From NCBI GenBank assembly GCA_015657535.1, contig JADHZB010000546.1:1-58356 (forward strand): 58,356 nucleotides of DNA, written 5' to 3'. A model generated the notes under the pieces. The model had not been told where the DNA came from, searched no databases, and saw only the letters and a program-made list of their open reading frames with translations. Of this stretch, positions 23,901 through 38,304 are shown piece after piece; position 1 is the stretch's first letter; each line of letters opens with the position of its first letter. The position numbers and the translations under genes are program-made. This DNA is from Nephromyces sp. MM_2019 (lineage: Eukaryota > Apicomplexa > Aconoidasida > Nephromycida).

Positions 23901-26268
23901 TTAGCAATAAAAACAGTGAACCAAAAGTTATACCACTCATGCCTGTGGTAGCTAACATTGCTGCATATTTATGGATGAGTGACTCTGCTTCAAATAAGAC
24001 TGGAGATCTATTTGAGTCTAATGAAATAGAAAATGCAAAAAAGTATTTCATACTTAGCTTAAGTTTTCAAGGTTTGAGAATTTTAAGGAAATCCTTATGA
24101 ATTAAGCTTGAGAATATTAAAATTACTAAAAATCTTTAGGTAAGCCTATAATCCAGTCATTAGCTAAAGATATATTGGATCATTGTAAAGGGATAAAACA
24201 GAAAAAGAAAAGAGGAGTAGCAATCCAATTGATAAGGCAAAATATTAAAGACATTAAAGACATTTTAGTTACGTCGTTTGCATCTAGTCATAATCCATTA
24301 TCTGTTGTATATGATTCAATATCTTATATGAAGTCATGTAAATGGATGAACACAGTAGGGGAGGAGACAATGGATATTGAGATTCAAAATTTTAGTCTAC
24401 TCAGAAAATATCAATGTCAGCTTCTTAAGGGTAAAATAGTATTCTTGTAGTTTTGAGTTGCTTTCAAGATGAGTTCCTACTATTTCCGTACACATAGAAC
24501 AAGCTATAAGGATTCTTAGACGCTCATTTACTAAAAGCCATAAGCAGGAAGTTGTTGAAGATGATGTTAAAAAGAAATTAAAATTTCTCAGAGGGATTAA
24601 AATCCTATTCTCTAATATCAAGGCCTCAGATCGAAAAAAAATCAACAGGGCTCTAAAAGCTTTTGACCTCGATTCAATTAGTACACAGAACAATTTAAGA
24701 CTTGATTGTGAATGGTTCGATAACATCTACGAGCTTCAGAAGATGATAGAATATGCAGGCAGTTAGTATAACTTGTTCGGAAATATAGGACTTGTTTCTA
24801 AATGCTCTAGCTTTCTTTACAGGCCATCTGACTCTTCGCATGAGAGCTAAGGCCTTTTTGTTGAAGAGTGTTCATGCAATCAAAAAGATGTTGAAGTTTA
24901 AAAGCGGAGACTTAGTTTCTGAATGTAAATTAAAATTTCTTGATATGTTTTACAATTCTATAATACTTTTTAACGCTTTTTAGCTGTCAAAAAAATTAAA
25001 AGCAAGGAACTTTTCGAAGGTTTGCTTTTTATTTATTCAAAATCGCATACTCTTTATTTCTTCCAAATTTCAATGGCACATATTACCAGAATCATTTTTT
25101 ATGAGTTCAAGAGTCTCGGATTTTTATAGTGGTATTTTATCATATTTAAAAGACTGTGATGATTTTCTAGATTATGAGAATTATATAAGGAATCTGAAAA
25201 TTCCACCTAGTGATGAGCAAAAAAATGAAATAAAAAAAAAACTTAAACTAGAATGCCAAAAAAAATATTTGACTAAAGGCTTTAAAGGTTTGCAAGTTTT
25301 ACTAATGTATATAAGAATTCAAACTTCATTTTAAAAACTCATCACTACACAGAAAATTTCATAACTAATCAAGATGTTCATAATGGAGCTGTTTATGTAT
25401 TTAAAAGACCGAGTCAAAAAGATAAATTTAAAGGCCGAATTTTTACCAAAAGCGAAACACTAGCTGTTCTCTTATCTGGGTATATTTACAATATACCAGA
25501 GTGTTCAGGGCCGGAACATAGCTGTGTTGTAGAAGACTTTTACCAAGTTGCTTTTACAACCAGTAAGAATGAAGCATAAAGACTTTATTACTTATAAATT
25601 AACTGTATTTTTAAATCGTTTATTCCAGGTGTCCCCGATGCTTCAAGTTAGTGATAGCGAAATTTTTGAGACTACTCTATTTATGATAAAGGAATACTAT
25701 TGTAAGGTTTCTAAATATTTATAAAATCACTTATTTTTCCCATCAGGTATTGAAAGGCATAATTTGATTTTAAAGGAAACAAGCGAAAATCATGAATATA
25801 TTGAATTACCAGGTTAACAAAGAGTTGAAAATTACATCAAAATCATCACTATCTCACTTTCTACTTAATTAATTCAGCTGTTTTGTTCAATAATGGGAAT
25901 GAATATACCGAATCATTGAGTGTGGTAAGACAAAACAATGGTAAAGCTATTACAATTAGTTCAAAAGGGGCTAAAGCGTCTGCAAAAGTATGCCTTTCAA
26001 GTGTAAATGTACCTGTTACCGAAGTTACAGTAAAACCTGGCACTGTAGGATCTAATGTAAACTACAAATATGTTTCTGTTGACCAGTTCAACCAAACCTT
26101 AGATTCATGCCCCAATAATGATATGGTGGAAATAAAGATCAACTATAAAGCAGGTAAATTAATTTGATAAAAGATCTAAATTCACAAGCGCATCACATCA
26201 TTTGTTTCTATGAAATTCAAGATGGAGTCCCATGCCCTTTTGATGGATTTGAAAGCATTGTTAAATAA
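20944..26268 (+). CDS. Large secreted protein, 23 phase-1 exons, unknown function
   Basis: I do not recognise this protein. The ATG at 20944 begins a signal peptide (RLIFILISILSVF, residues about 12-24). Exons: 20944-21055, 21125-21208, 21274-21339, 21410-21604, 21674-21739, 21810-21977, 22042-22146, 22205-22318, 22383-22640, 22701-22772, 22837-22959, 23024-23623, 23691-24071, 24140-24430, 24498-24761, 24823-24924, 24984-25019, 25090-25287, 25353-25562, 25629-25646, 25747-25812, 25878-26153, 26222-26268. They encode about 1,283 residues ending DGFESIVK and TAA. All 22 introns are phase 1 and all but one are 58-70 nt. No other membrane segment is obvious. The body is charged and helical with scattered Cys. 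Exon 12 has a Ser/Glu/Asn-rich low-complexity stretch; the penultimate exon looks beta-rich with two Cys. Exon 20 (18 nt) is the least certain: another reading uses 25629-25701 in a different phase. Confidence 0.8.
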
Positions 26269-27017
26269 AATGGGTGTCTACCTTTACCATAACTTACTAA
26301 GATCAATTACGTATTCGCATGTAAATATAGAGGCACAATATTGAAGGTCCCATGATTTTTCCAATGCACAACAAATATTTGATTTTCACTCTTAGTTATA
26401 CTTCCTTAGATAAATTGAAAAATAAACATTTAATGTTTTAGCAAGAAATCATAGTAGTAAAATATTCGATTTACAACTCAAAAAATTATGATTATAAACT
26501 ATTTTAATATCTACATTGAATCGAAACCAAAAACCTCTAATCAATCTGCCGGAGCTTTTTGTGTTTTTAAAGTTAATTTGCTTTAATTTTTCAATCTGCT
26601 TAAAATTAAACTGATTCAGGCTAGCTTACTTAAAAATCTAAAAATTGAAAACACAATAAGCCCATGAACAATCTAGTAACTAAATATTTAGCCAGTATTA
26701 GCATATAACTCAGCAAGATTTAAAAATTCTCACTCTTTTCCGACACAGGAGCTTTGGCAATCTAGCAAAATCCCCATAGTGATCAAGTATCGCTATGCCA
26801 CAAATAATATAATATAGCAATTCTAATAAAACGATTTGTTTGATCCTACATTATGACTAAATATTTATCTAATTGATTAATTCTTATTAGTTGAAACTAT
26901 TACTTTAATGAAACTTAGTAGAGCGTTGAAATTTGCTAGTTAATAACAATCAATTCGTACAGATAAATTCACATGATGGAATATAAAAGTAATACATATA
27001 ACACATGTGCAATCTAA
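26269..27017. other. Intergenic, no gene seen
   Basis: A 749-bp AT-rich spacer between two plus-strand genes. No open frame or structured element is evident. Confidence 0.6.
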
Positions 27018-27629
27018 ATGCCAATTAAAAGGAAGCTTCCAAATAACCAAAATCAGCGAAAAGATGGCAATGTAAGCAGTCGTAGAAAAAGGAAGGAGGA
27101 CTCTGAGGAGGATGAATTAAGCGATGTTGAAAGATCTCATGGTAACACTCATAAATTCAACAAACATAGAGGTAAATTTGATCTCAGCATCATTTTAGCA
27201 CAGGAAGAAGTTGATGCTTCAAAGTAAGAAATATTTGGCAAATTTAAACTTTTATTCTCTAGTCATAATAGTCATATATAATAGACACTGATAAACTCGA
27301 AAATATCAATTATTTCAACATGGAAGGATTCTTGAATTTATATTTATCCTTTAAATTTTATCAAATGAATTACATATCAAATATAAAACTTTATCATCTT
27401 TTTATTATCTAGGCAAAATATGCTTTGCTGGACAAGTACAAAGGCTGGTCCTTCATCTGAACCTTTGAAGCCATACTGTGTTGTATGTGGTTGGCCTGCT
27501 CATTATAAATGTATAGAATGTACAAAAAAGTATCCGAACAGCTTATCGAGACACATTTGTAGCTTGAAATGCTTCAAGCTTCATAAAGACTCAGACTGCT
27601 CAAAACCAATAAACTTATTGATGTGGTGA
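27018..27629 (+). CDS. ZNHIT1: HIT-type zinc finger protein, ZNHIT1/Vps71-like
   Basis: Likely the ZNHIT1/Vps71 subunit of SWR1/SRCAP-type complexes, which exchange histone H2A.Z. Exons 27018-27223 and 27413-27629 join in phase 2 to give 140 residues, near the usual 154. The N-terminal half is basic then acidic (RKRKEDSEEDELSD), as in nuclear chromatin factors. The C-terminal half is a HIT zinc finger: YCVVCGWPAHYKCIEC, then CSLKCFKLHKDSDC, ending in Trp. A short block before the finger (QNML, then KAGPSSEPLKP) lines up with the AGPP-rich segment that precedes the finger in ZNHIT1, which supports this subfamily over other HIT proteins. Oddity: the loop between the second Cys pair and the third is about seven residues longer than the usual GxRYC form. 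Confidence 0.82.
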
Positions 27630-30549
<2,920 letters not shown>

Positions 30550-32246
30550 TATCTGTGAATACAATTTAATTTTCTAGAACAGATTTATAATTAAAGATTC
30601 GAGTTCAAAACAAATTGTTCTTTTTAGAATATTCTCTTTTTATAACTGACTATAATGATAACCAAAATATTGTATAGACATTCTGATACAAAGTAGTTTA
30701 AAATTTAATTGATCAAATTATGTCTTGTTAACAAAACGAATCATGAATATTCATTCTGCTGCCTACATAACAATCTTCAATTGAAGACGATTTTTAATTA
30801 CAGCCGCTTAGGATAAAATGATTGATACCTTTATATCCTAGAAGTGTCACTCATAAATCTGATTTATTATAAACTAACGTCTAGGTGTAAATAAATCCTA
30901 AAAAGTCTTTAGATAAATAAATTAATAATGAGTTATCTATTTTTATCTTTTTAAAGATTAAAAATTGAAGAATTACAAAAGTGAGTTCACCTTTTAAATT
31001 TTATAATAAAATAATAGATGATATAAAGCATTATTAAGAAACATAAATTTATAGGCTTTAAGCTATGGAATAAATAATCTATTATACTAACAAATAACTT
31101 TAACATAGAACTAGTTAAAGCAACATGATAATTCTTGACTAAAAGAATCGAGCTTGACATAACCAAATTACTCTAACATATGAGAATGAGTAAATTACCT
31201 TTTTTTTCTGTTTGGGATCCTTAGAAATAATCAGTGATTGTGTTTATTCTATTCGCTTAAATTGAGTCAGATTATTAGCTGTTCTATAACTTAATTGATA
31301 TACTTCTAAGAAATGTTTTCTGGTTATTTTCTTTATAATTAATTATTATTATAGTAAAACAATGTAAGATTAAATTAGGCTCTAGATTTGAAAGCTTCAA
31401 AAATGTTTAAGAGTCAGGATCAGGGTATGAAATTTGAGAAATATATATACATAATTTATCATAAGAGAAAAATAAGGCAATTTTTCCGATTGGAAACTAT
31501 GTAAGATGTATTTACTACTAATATATGTATGACGTTCCTAATTCAAATTGAATGACTCATGTGTGGAAATTTATATTAACAGTTTGTGAGATTAAATCAA
31601 TCAGTCAAAGATTTTCTTGGGCATAAAGTTTGTTGTGAGTAAACTAAGTAAGAAAATTAGAAGTTACTACTATTGCGATAGTTTAAGTAGTTTTGAAGGA
31701 TTGATTATTGATTTAGAGAGTTCACTAAGAATTGGAATACAAATTTATTTTAAGTATAACTAAATGATAGATTACAGGTAGCTAATTATTCACCCAAGCT
31801 CGTTTGTTGAATACTTTTGCTTGCATGTATATAAAAAATTAATAATTAAATATCTACACAATAACTTCATTAGAAAGTGGTGATTGGATATCTACCAGAT
31901 GTCACATTTTTAGCTTGTTGTTAATTTAGCATTTCTTTAACAGATTTGAGAGTAGAATCTAAAAAGTTTTATGTAAAATTCCCTTAAAATAAGCAAATAT
32001 GGTGTTGCTTTGAATACTAGAAGGAATAACGATAGAGTTGCATTTTAAAACCTTGTATATAATCTTTATTTAACATTATGCTAAGTTGGTATCACAATGC
32101 CTTAGGTAAGAATATTGTAGTTAAAAATACATGTTAACATAAACATTTTTATAATAACCATTGAAAAACTTATATAAATTGGCTAACCTAATTATTTTGT
32201 TTTTCAAATTTTTTTATAACTTTTGATAGATGTAATTAGATCCCTA
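30550..32246. other. Intergenic, no gene seen
   Basis: A 1.7-kb AT-rich spacer with dense stops in all frames. I see no conserved coding block, tRNA or notable repeat. Confidence 0.6.
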
Positions 32247-33860
32247 ATGGAAATCGACATGATATATTCAACATATATATATTTATTTATTCTTACTTTA
32301 GCCTTTCTAACATATTTTTTTGTAAGTAGAGATAGGAAAAAGTTGTTCGAAGTATCTTTTAGGCCAATACTAGTTATAGGTTGCGACTCAGGGCTCGGAT
32401 TCTTAATTGTTAAACATCTAAGAAAGCTCAGATTTCCTATTATATCCACGGTTTTGAAAATTGAAAATATCGGTCAGCTTGAGGTCGAATTGAATGAAAT
32501 TGAACAAAGGTTAATAATAGTATATCCAAATATAGAAATAGAATCTGAATAGAAAGAAGATTTATTATATTTCTTTCATAAGTAAGGAAATCGGGAGATA
32601 CTATCATGATGATAGGGATAAACCTCCGCCTTATTTATGCCTAAAAATGGATGTAACATCTCATAAGGACATAGAGAATGTAAGTTCACTAATAAAAGAG
32701 TTCCTCATCAGAAACGAATTTAACGGGCTTTATGCAGTTATATTCTGTGCGGGAATTTACGATTTAAATTTTTTTGAGGTAATCATTAACAGTAATTGCT
32801 CCTTGTTTGTAACAAAATTTCGTATTTATTCAGCTCAAGTATTATTTATTCGAATTATGAAAATTCTATATTTCAGCTCTCAATATCGAAAGATGAGGAA
32901 TGGAAAAGCATATTTAAAGTGAATGTTTTTGGATTAATCGATTCTGCCAAGGCATTCTTACCACTATTACGTGAACATAATCAGTGGTTAATACGCCATA
33001 ATAAAGGTTTTTAAAAAACAAGTTCTATAATAATATTTTATTATCTATTTGAATTATTATTTCTTGGCTAATTTTTTTTATCTAACAATATTTTCCAAAC
33101 AACTCACTACCTACTACTACAATTTATTATTTCAGTCACAGATAAAGTTAATTTTAGCCGATTAATTACAATTGGAAGTATTCTTGGGAGATTAGGATTA
33201 ATTGGAAATTCGCTTTACTGCTCATCAAAAGCAGCAGTTAAAACTATTATTGATTCAATTTCCCTTGAACTCAAAGCAACAAAAGTTCACTGTGTTCTGA
33301 TAGGTGACAAAATTTATAATTCAATTGACTTTTCACTTTTTATATTCCCTGCTTTACTTCATATAAACTTTAAGAACCAGGAGCCATAAAGGACACTAAC
33401 CTTTTTAAAGACCCATTAGACAGTGAGAGATTGGCCAATAATCTCAATGAATTAAAAAGCAAGAATGATGCTTATATAGGCTACAATCCCAATGATTTAG
33501 AACAATTGTACAGACATTTCAGTAATATCTTGACTAAAATTTAAAAAATGAATATAAGATTAAAATATGTGAACTTGATTATTTTCAGCATTTTGGAAGG
33601 ACCTTGGTAGCTCAGCAAATGTTGTATGTAATCGAATTTACCAAAGTATTAGCGAAACACATCCATCAGCACATAATATAGTTGGATATGATACTTTTAT
33701 TTGGAGAATAATAGCAAATCTACCAAAATCTATGCAAGATAATATCACAAGATTCCTATTTCAACAAATACTTAATTGGTCATTTTTAAGAACTATCGTT
33801 CGACCAATTTGTCATCATTTGGACAAACTATATACTATAGTTGAGAGAATCTTATGTTAG
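32247..33860 (+). CDS. Membrane-anchored short-chain dehydrogenase (SDR9C/RDH-like)
   Basis: NAD(P)-dependent oxidoreductase of the classical short-chain family, nearest in layout to retinol/17-beta-hydroxysteroid dehydrogenases. Exons 32247-32509, 32583-32778, 32877-33006, 33136-33303, 33381-33521 and 33589-33860 give 389 residues. An N-terminal hydrophobic segment (residues about 9-26) precedes a basic RDRKK stop, so it is probably an ER-type anchor. The cofactor motif is GCDSGLG (normally TGxxxGxG). MDVTSHKD matches the adenine-binding DVT block. FCAG replaces the usual NNAG. The active site is ITIGSILG (Ser) with LYCSSKAAV (Tyr-x3-Lys). HPSAHNIVGYDTFIW in the last exon matches the HPxxRYxxGWDAKL region of SDR9C enzymes. 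The first intron (73 nt, GTTAAT donor, CATAAG acceptor) is needed to keep the frame. The substrate is unknown. Confidence 0.85.
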
Positions 33861-34712
33861 CTAATAGAAACCTAATTTTATGAAATAGTAGCAACTAATT
33901 AAATAATCCACTAAAATATCATTCAAAATTAAGTTGTATAATATTGGTCTGGAAAATTATGAGGAAATCTTATTTTTCATAATTTGAAAACTAACAAGCT
34001 GATTTTTGAAAAATTATATTACCAAAACATTAATCTCATAGTTTGAATATTTAAACTATTTGAACCACCTTGTCATATAGAATTAATATACAACTTGTAC
34101 CTCTCAGTATGAGCTTTAGAGTATTCAAAATATATAGAAATTAAGTTTAATTTAATTATCTCTTCTGAATTTTGTGAAGGACAATGAAATATAACTATTA
34201 AAATCAATATCAACATATGAGGCTAGATAAAATTTTCAATACATTTTTCAAACAAATCTATCATTAGTAGAGTATAAATTATTAAAAGAAATAAGTTTGA
34301 TAAAAGTAGATGCACTTATATTATGCTCATATTATGCCACCGTATGTTAGTTAAATCTATACAAATCCAGTATGTTAATTCAGCCATCACAGTGGAAAAA
34401 AAGCAGGTGAGATTACTCGGTTTTTAATTAAACAAGTATTACCATTTAGGTTGAATAGATAAATTTTTGTACAGCTCTTATGTTATCACTATACTTTGGA
34501 GATAATTTACAAAAGCACAGATCAAAAGCTAGATAATTTCTTCCACCTAGAAAGGCATCATCTTCATTGTCTAAGAAAAATTAACACAAGCTGAATAAAA
34601 ACTGCAGATGTTGAAATATCAACTTTGTGTGTCATTTTACCAAAGCAATTAATAGATTCTTCTATTTCAAATTTTACTATAACTTCAATGACGTAAAAGC
34701 TTTTATGAATTA
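33861..34712. other. Intergenic, no gene seen
   Basis: An 852-bp AT-rich spacer without an open frame of note; presumably the upstream region of the MIC60 gene. Confidence 0.55.
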
Positions 34713-37486
34713 ATGAGGATCCAATCGGCGATAAGAGGGAGAAATGGCATCAACTCCACTAGACTTTTGAATATGCCCATATCTAATTCCAAATTTGGCA
34801 AGACTGTTGGTAAGCTTCTGACAAAGCGAAACTTCTCAACCTCCAATGACTTCCCAAAAATTCACAAAACTTCGAGAAGATTTAGAGGCTCCTTGTGGAT
34901 TTTCAGTGCCACTATTTCACTCATGGGAGCTCAGCATTGTATTGACGTGCTCTTACCTTCAGAGAAGTTCGAGGAAAGGTAAAATTCTTACACACCTAAT
35001 AGATTATATAATGGAGCGCATGTATACTATAATTAGAATATACACATTCTCATCAGCTTCCCATTGGCTTACGATGCAATGAATTTCTATTTTTTGAAAC
35101 CAATAAGATTTGTAAACCCATTGACTTATTACACTCAAAATATCAAGCAACAGGAAACGATTTCTGAAACTCCTCCTGTTACCCTTGGGTCAACTCCTAT
35201 TGCTCTACATAGCACAACAAATAGAAAAGATGATGTTAAGGCTCATGATTCCTTGAAATCTGACTCCGATCAATCATCAGAGCACTACAAAAGCAGGCAA
35301 ACAGAAATTGATTTTGAAAATAAAACTACTTTAGAATTTAAGCCATATTCTGAATCTGAGATTATGGAAATCCCAAACGATACCGAGAATCCAATAAATT
35401 CACACAGTGGCTCCTTTGAGACGGACTCAGAAGCACAATTTACTGATATAAAACTTCCTAACCATGAAAATAAGGTGAAACATAAATAAGCTACATGAAA
35501 AAACTCATACCAATCTCATTTTCAATTCATTTATAGAGATCAAGTGAAGACTTAACAAACGACTATTATCACTCAAAGAGACCTGATAATAACTCGTTTA
35601 TCACCCAATTAAAAAGCTCAGACTCAAGTAATCATGAAACCACAACAAGTTTTGTACATTTCACTGATAGTGAGACATACAATCCAGACAATACAGATCC
35701 TTTTGAAGACACCTTCACTGTTTCTAAAGTTGTTGATACAGATCCAGTAACTTCGCTACCTGATGAATTATCTACACCTTCAACTACAAAGGCACCATCA
35801 GCTTCTAACCCTCAGTATAATGCGATATCAATGGACTCACAAACGTTTTCTTCACCCACATTACTTTTAGAAACTAATCCAGACTCAGGTAACCAATTCT
35901 TATTCCAATAGCCTACCCCTACCTATTATTTTGTCTTAATTCTTTCAGATAATAAAATTGAAGAAACCCCTACAAATGAGGAAAGACATCACTCAGATAG
36001 TGATAGAAATGACTCCTCTAATCAACTTGATGAGGACAATAACCCATATAGAAATGCAGAGTTACAACAAGATGATGAGTCACTACTTGCTAACCAACAA
36101 ACCCAGGATCAAACTTCTGAAAACTACTCTTTCCCTTCAATTCCGGACACTTTTACTGATTTAGCTCACATGGATCCACAAACACCAGATCCTAAAACTA
36201 TCAAAACACATCAACCAGTATCTGAGTCTGCTGGTAAGTGGTTATTTCTAGCTTTATTAATATATGTTTCATTTGGAACATTTTAAAATTTTCAATTAGA
36301 ATTAAATGATTCCAATACCATGCCAAATACGAATTATGAGACTTTATTCAAAAAAGTGAACCAATTTGAGGAACATTTAAAAGAGCTACAAAATTTGAGA
36401 AAAGAAGATGAAGAAATGCACCTACAAGCTATGCTGAAAGAAAGATTTGAAAAGCTTGAAACCATGTATAAAGCCAAATTAGACGTTGAAAAGCGTGATT
36501 GGCTAGCACAGAAGCAAAGAGAGCTTGAGGAAAAATATGAAAAATTAAAGGCTTCAAACCTTGAAATTCTAAATCAATACAAAGATGAATTACAAAAGTC
36601 ATATATAGAAAGCTCCATTGAAGAGAAAGAAGATACTTTAAACCAAATGGCTAAGTTATCAGCTACTGTTGATTCATATGAAAAAGAGTCACTAAATGCT
36701 ATTGATGAAGTATTAAATTACAAAAGACTGAATAAACTGATTTCTTTAACTGCTAAGATTCAGAACCAAATAGATCATAATGAACCCATAGCATTTATGA
36801 TGAATGCACTTTCTGAATTTAAGTCTGATGACGCCATTGTTAATCAAGTTATTGAATCAATTCCAAAAGAGTTATTTGACACAGAGGAATTACTAATAGT
36901 TCCGACTTTATACTCATTACAGGTACTTCAAACCTCACATCGTTTTTAACATACTTAAAAATATTTCAACTGCTTTTTAGAAAAAGTTTGACCAAAACCT
37001 TAAAGCATGTGTAATGAGCTCATTCGAATCCCCGAAGCAAAACTTTATACAACGACTTTTCTCTAGAATCTTAGGAAGATTATATATGTTAGATCAAAAT
37101 CGATTTCATTTTGATAACAGCCTTAAGCCTTCTAATTCCTCACTACCTAATGGAGACAATACCGCAGAGAATAATCTACAAACTTTGACAAACCTTGCAT
37201 TTTATTTACAAAATGGTTAGTGTTTGATAAATTATTACTTAAAAAGACTTAAAATCATGGATTTTCACTAGAAAACTATATTTAAACAATGATTTTTATT
37301 TCTTTAGAGAAACTCGCTGAAGCAGTTAACAGCACTAAGCACCTAGAGGGTAACCCAAGAGATATACTGAAAGATTGGATAAATGATGCGTCTCTAACTT
37401 TACAAGTTAATCTTGCGTTAAGTATCCTTAGTAGCCACCTAAGATTATTGAACTCTGCTTCTCAACCATCTATACCCAATAACTAA
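34713..37486 (+). CDS. MIC60: MICOS subunit MIC60 (mitofilin)
   Basis: Inner-membrane protein that forms crista junctions as core of the MICOS complex. Exons 34713-34978, 35057-35474, 35537-35888, 35949-36233, 36300-36922, 36981-37215 and 37308-37486 give 785 residues. The first 50 residues are basic and free of acids, fitting a mitochondrial presequence. A hydrophobic segment follows (SLWIFSATISLMG, about residues 67-79). Residues about 120-430 are acidic, Ser/Thr/Asp-rich and probably disordered. The fourth and fifth exons lead into a long coiled coil rich in E, K, L and Q. The C-terminus is the mitofilin signature region: LYSLQKKFDQ, then GNPRDILKDWINDASLTLQ and helices to the end, as in the family's GExRxxxxDWLxEAR block. 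The N-terminal disordered part is longer than usual. Confidence 0.87.
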
Positions 37487-38304
37487 TAGGCTCCTCCAAT
37501 TTTTATTCTTGTTTATAACATCTTTAAAACTCATTAATTTTTTCCTAATTCAAACTTATGCAAATTTACAATTTATTCAACTAATTTATTACTAGATGAA
37601 ATCAATTTTTTTAAGTGTTTTTCTATACTTTTTTTCAACTTGACATGCTATCATTATAAATTTCTACGGGTTTCAATTAAAATGACTAAATTTCTAGTTC
37701 AACCCATAACCACATAATTGATCCGATCAATGTGGTTTGACATTAGGCAGTTTAATTGTTCTTTAATTTTCTATTTGCAGAATTCTTGAATATAGTCTAA
37801 ATGTGATTTCTATTTGATAGTCATCTAAAGTTAATTGTTGTAATTTTTTATCTAGCTTTAAACAAAATATTTTTGTTACTAAATCGTGGACATAAGAAAT
37901 TATAAAATTAAAAACTGTTACGCTAATTAATTTTATATCAGTTTAATTACAGAGTTGATAATGAAATTTATATCCAAGATTCTTATTGGCTTAGGTTTCT
38001 TTATTTGTTGCTATAAAGATATTTAAGGAATTTGGATAAAAATCTTATCAAAAAAAATTAAATGGTCTTATTTTGCCTAAATATTGTGAATTTTTATTTA
38101 TACTTTCTTTACTGTTGTATTTATCGTACTTAAAAAATTTTTAATATTTTCAAAATAATAAAAAATACATTACTAGGTCATATTTTATAATATAATTGAT
38201 GTCAAGACTTAGTATTGTAAATTTCAATTTCATAGTTACTGTTACTTAGGCTTAAATTAGAAAAATAGTATATAGTATATATATATATTATCACTTTTAA
38301 AAAG
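37487..38304. other. Intergenic, no gene seen
   Basis: An 818-bp very AT-rich spacer, with TA-rich sequence just before the SIAH start. No coding frame is seen. Confidence 0.55.

Noticed and set aside
32510..32582. A 22-nt mini-intron (GTATAT...AAATAG) or frameshift error in the dehydrogenase
   Set aside because: A normal 73-nt intron with an AG|GTTAAT donor and pyrimidine-rich CATAAG acceptor restores the frame equally well and suits the local intron size.
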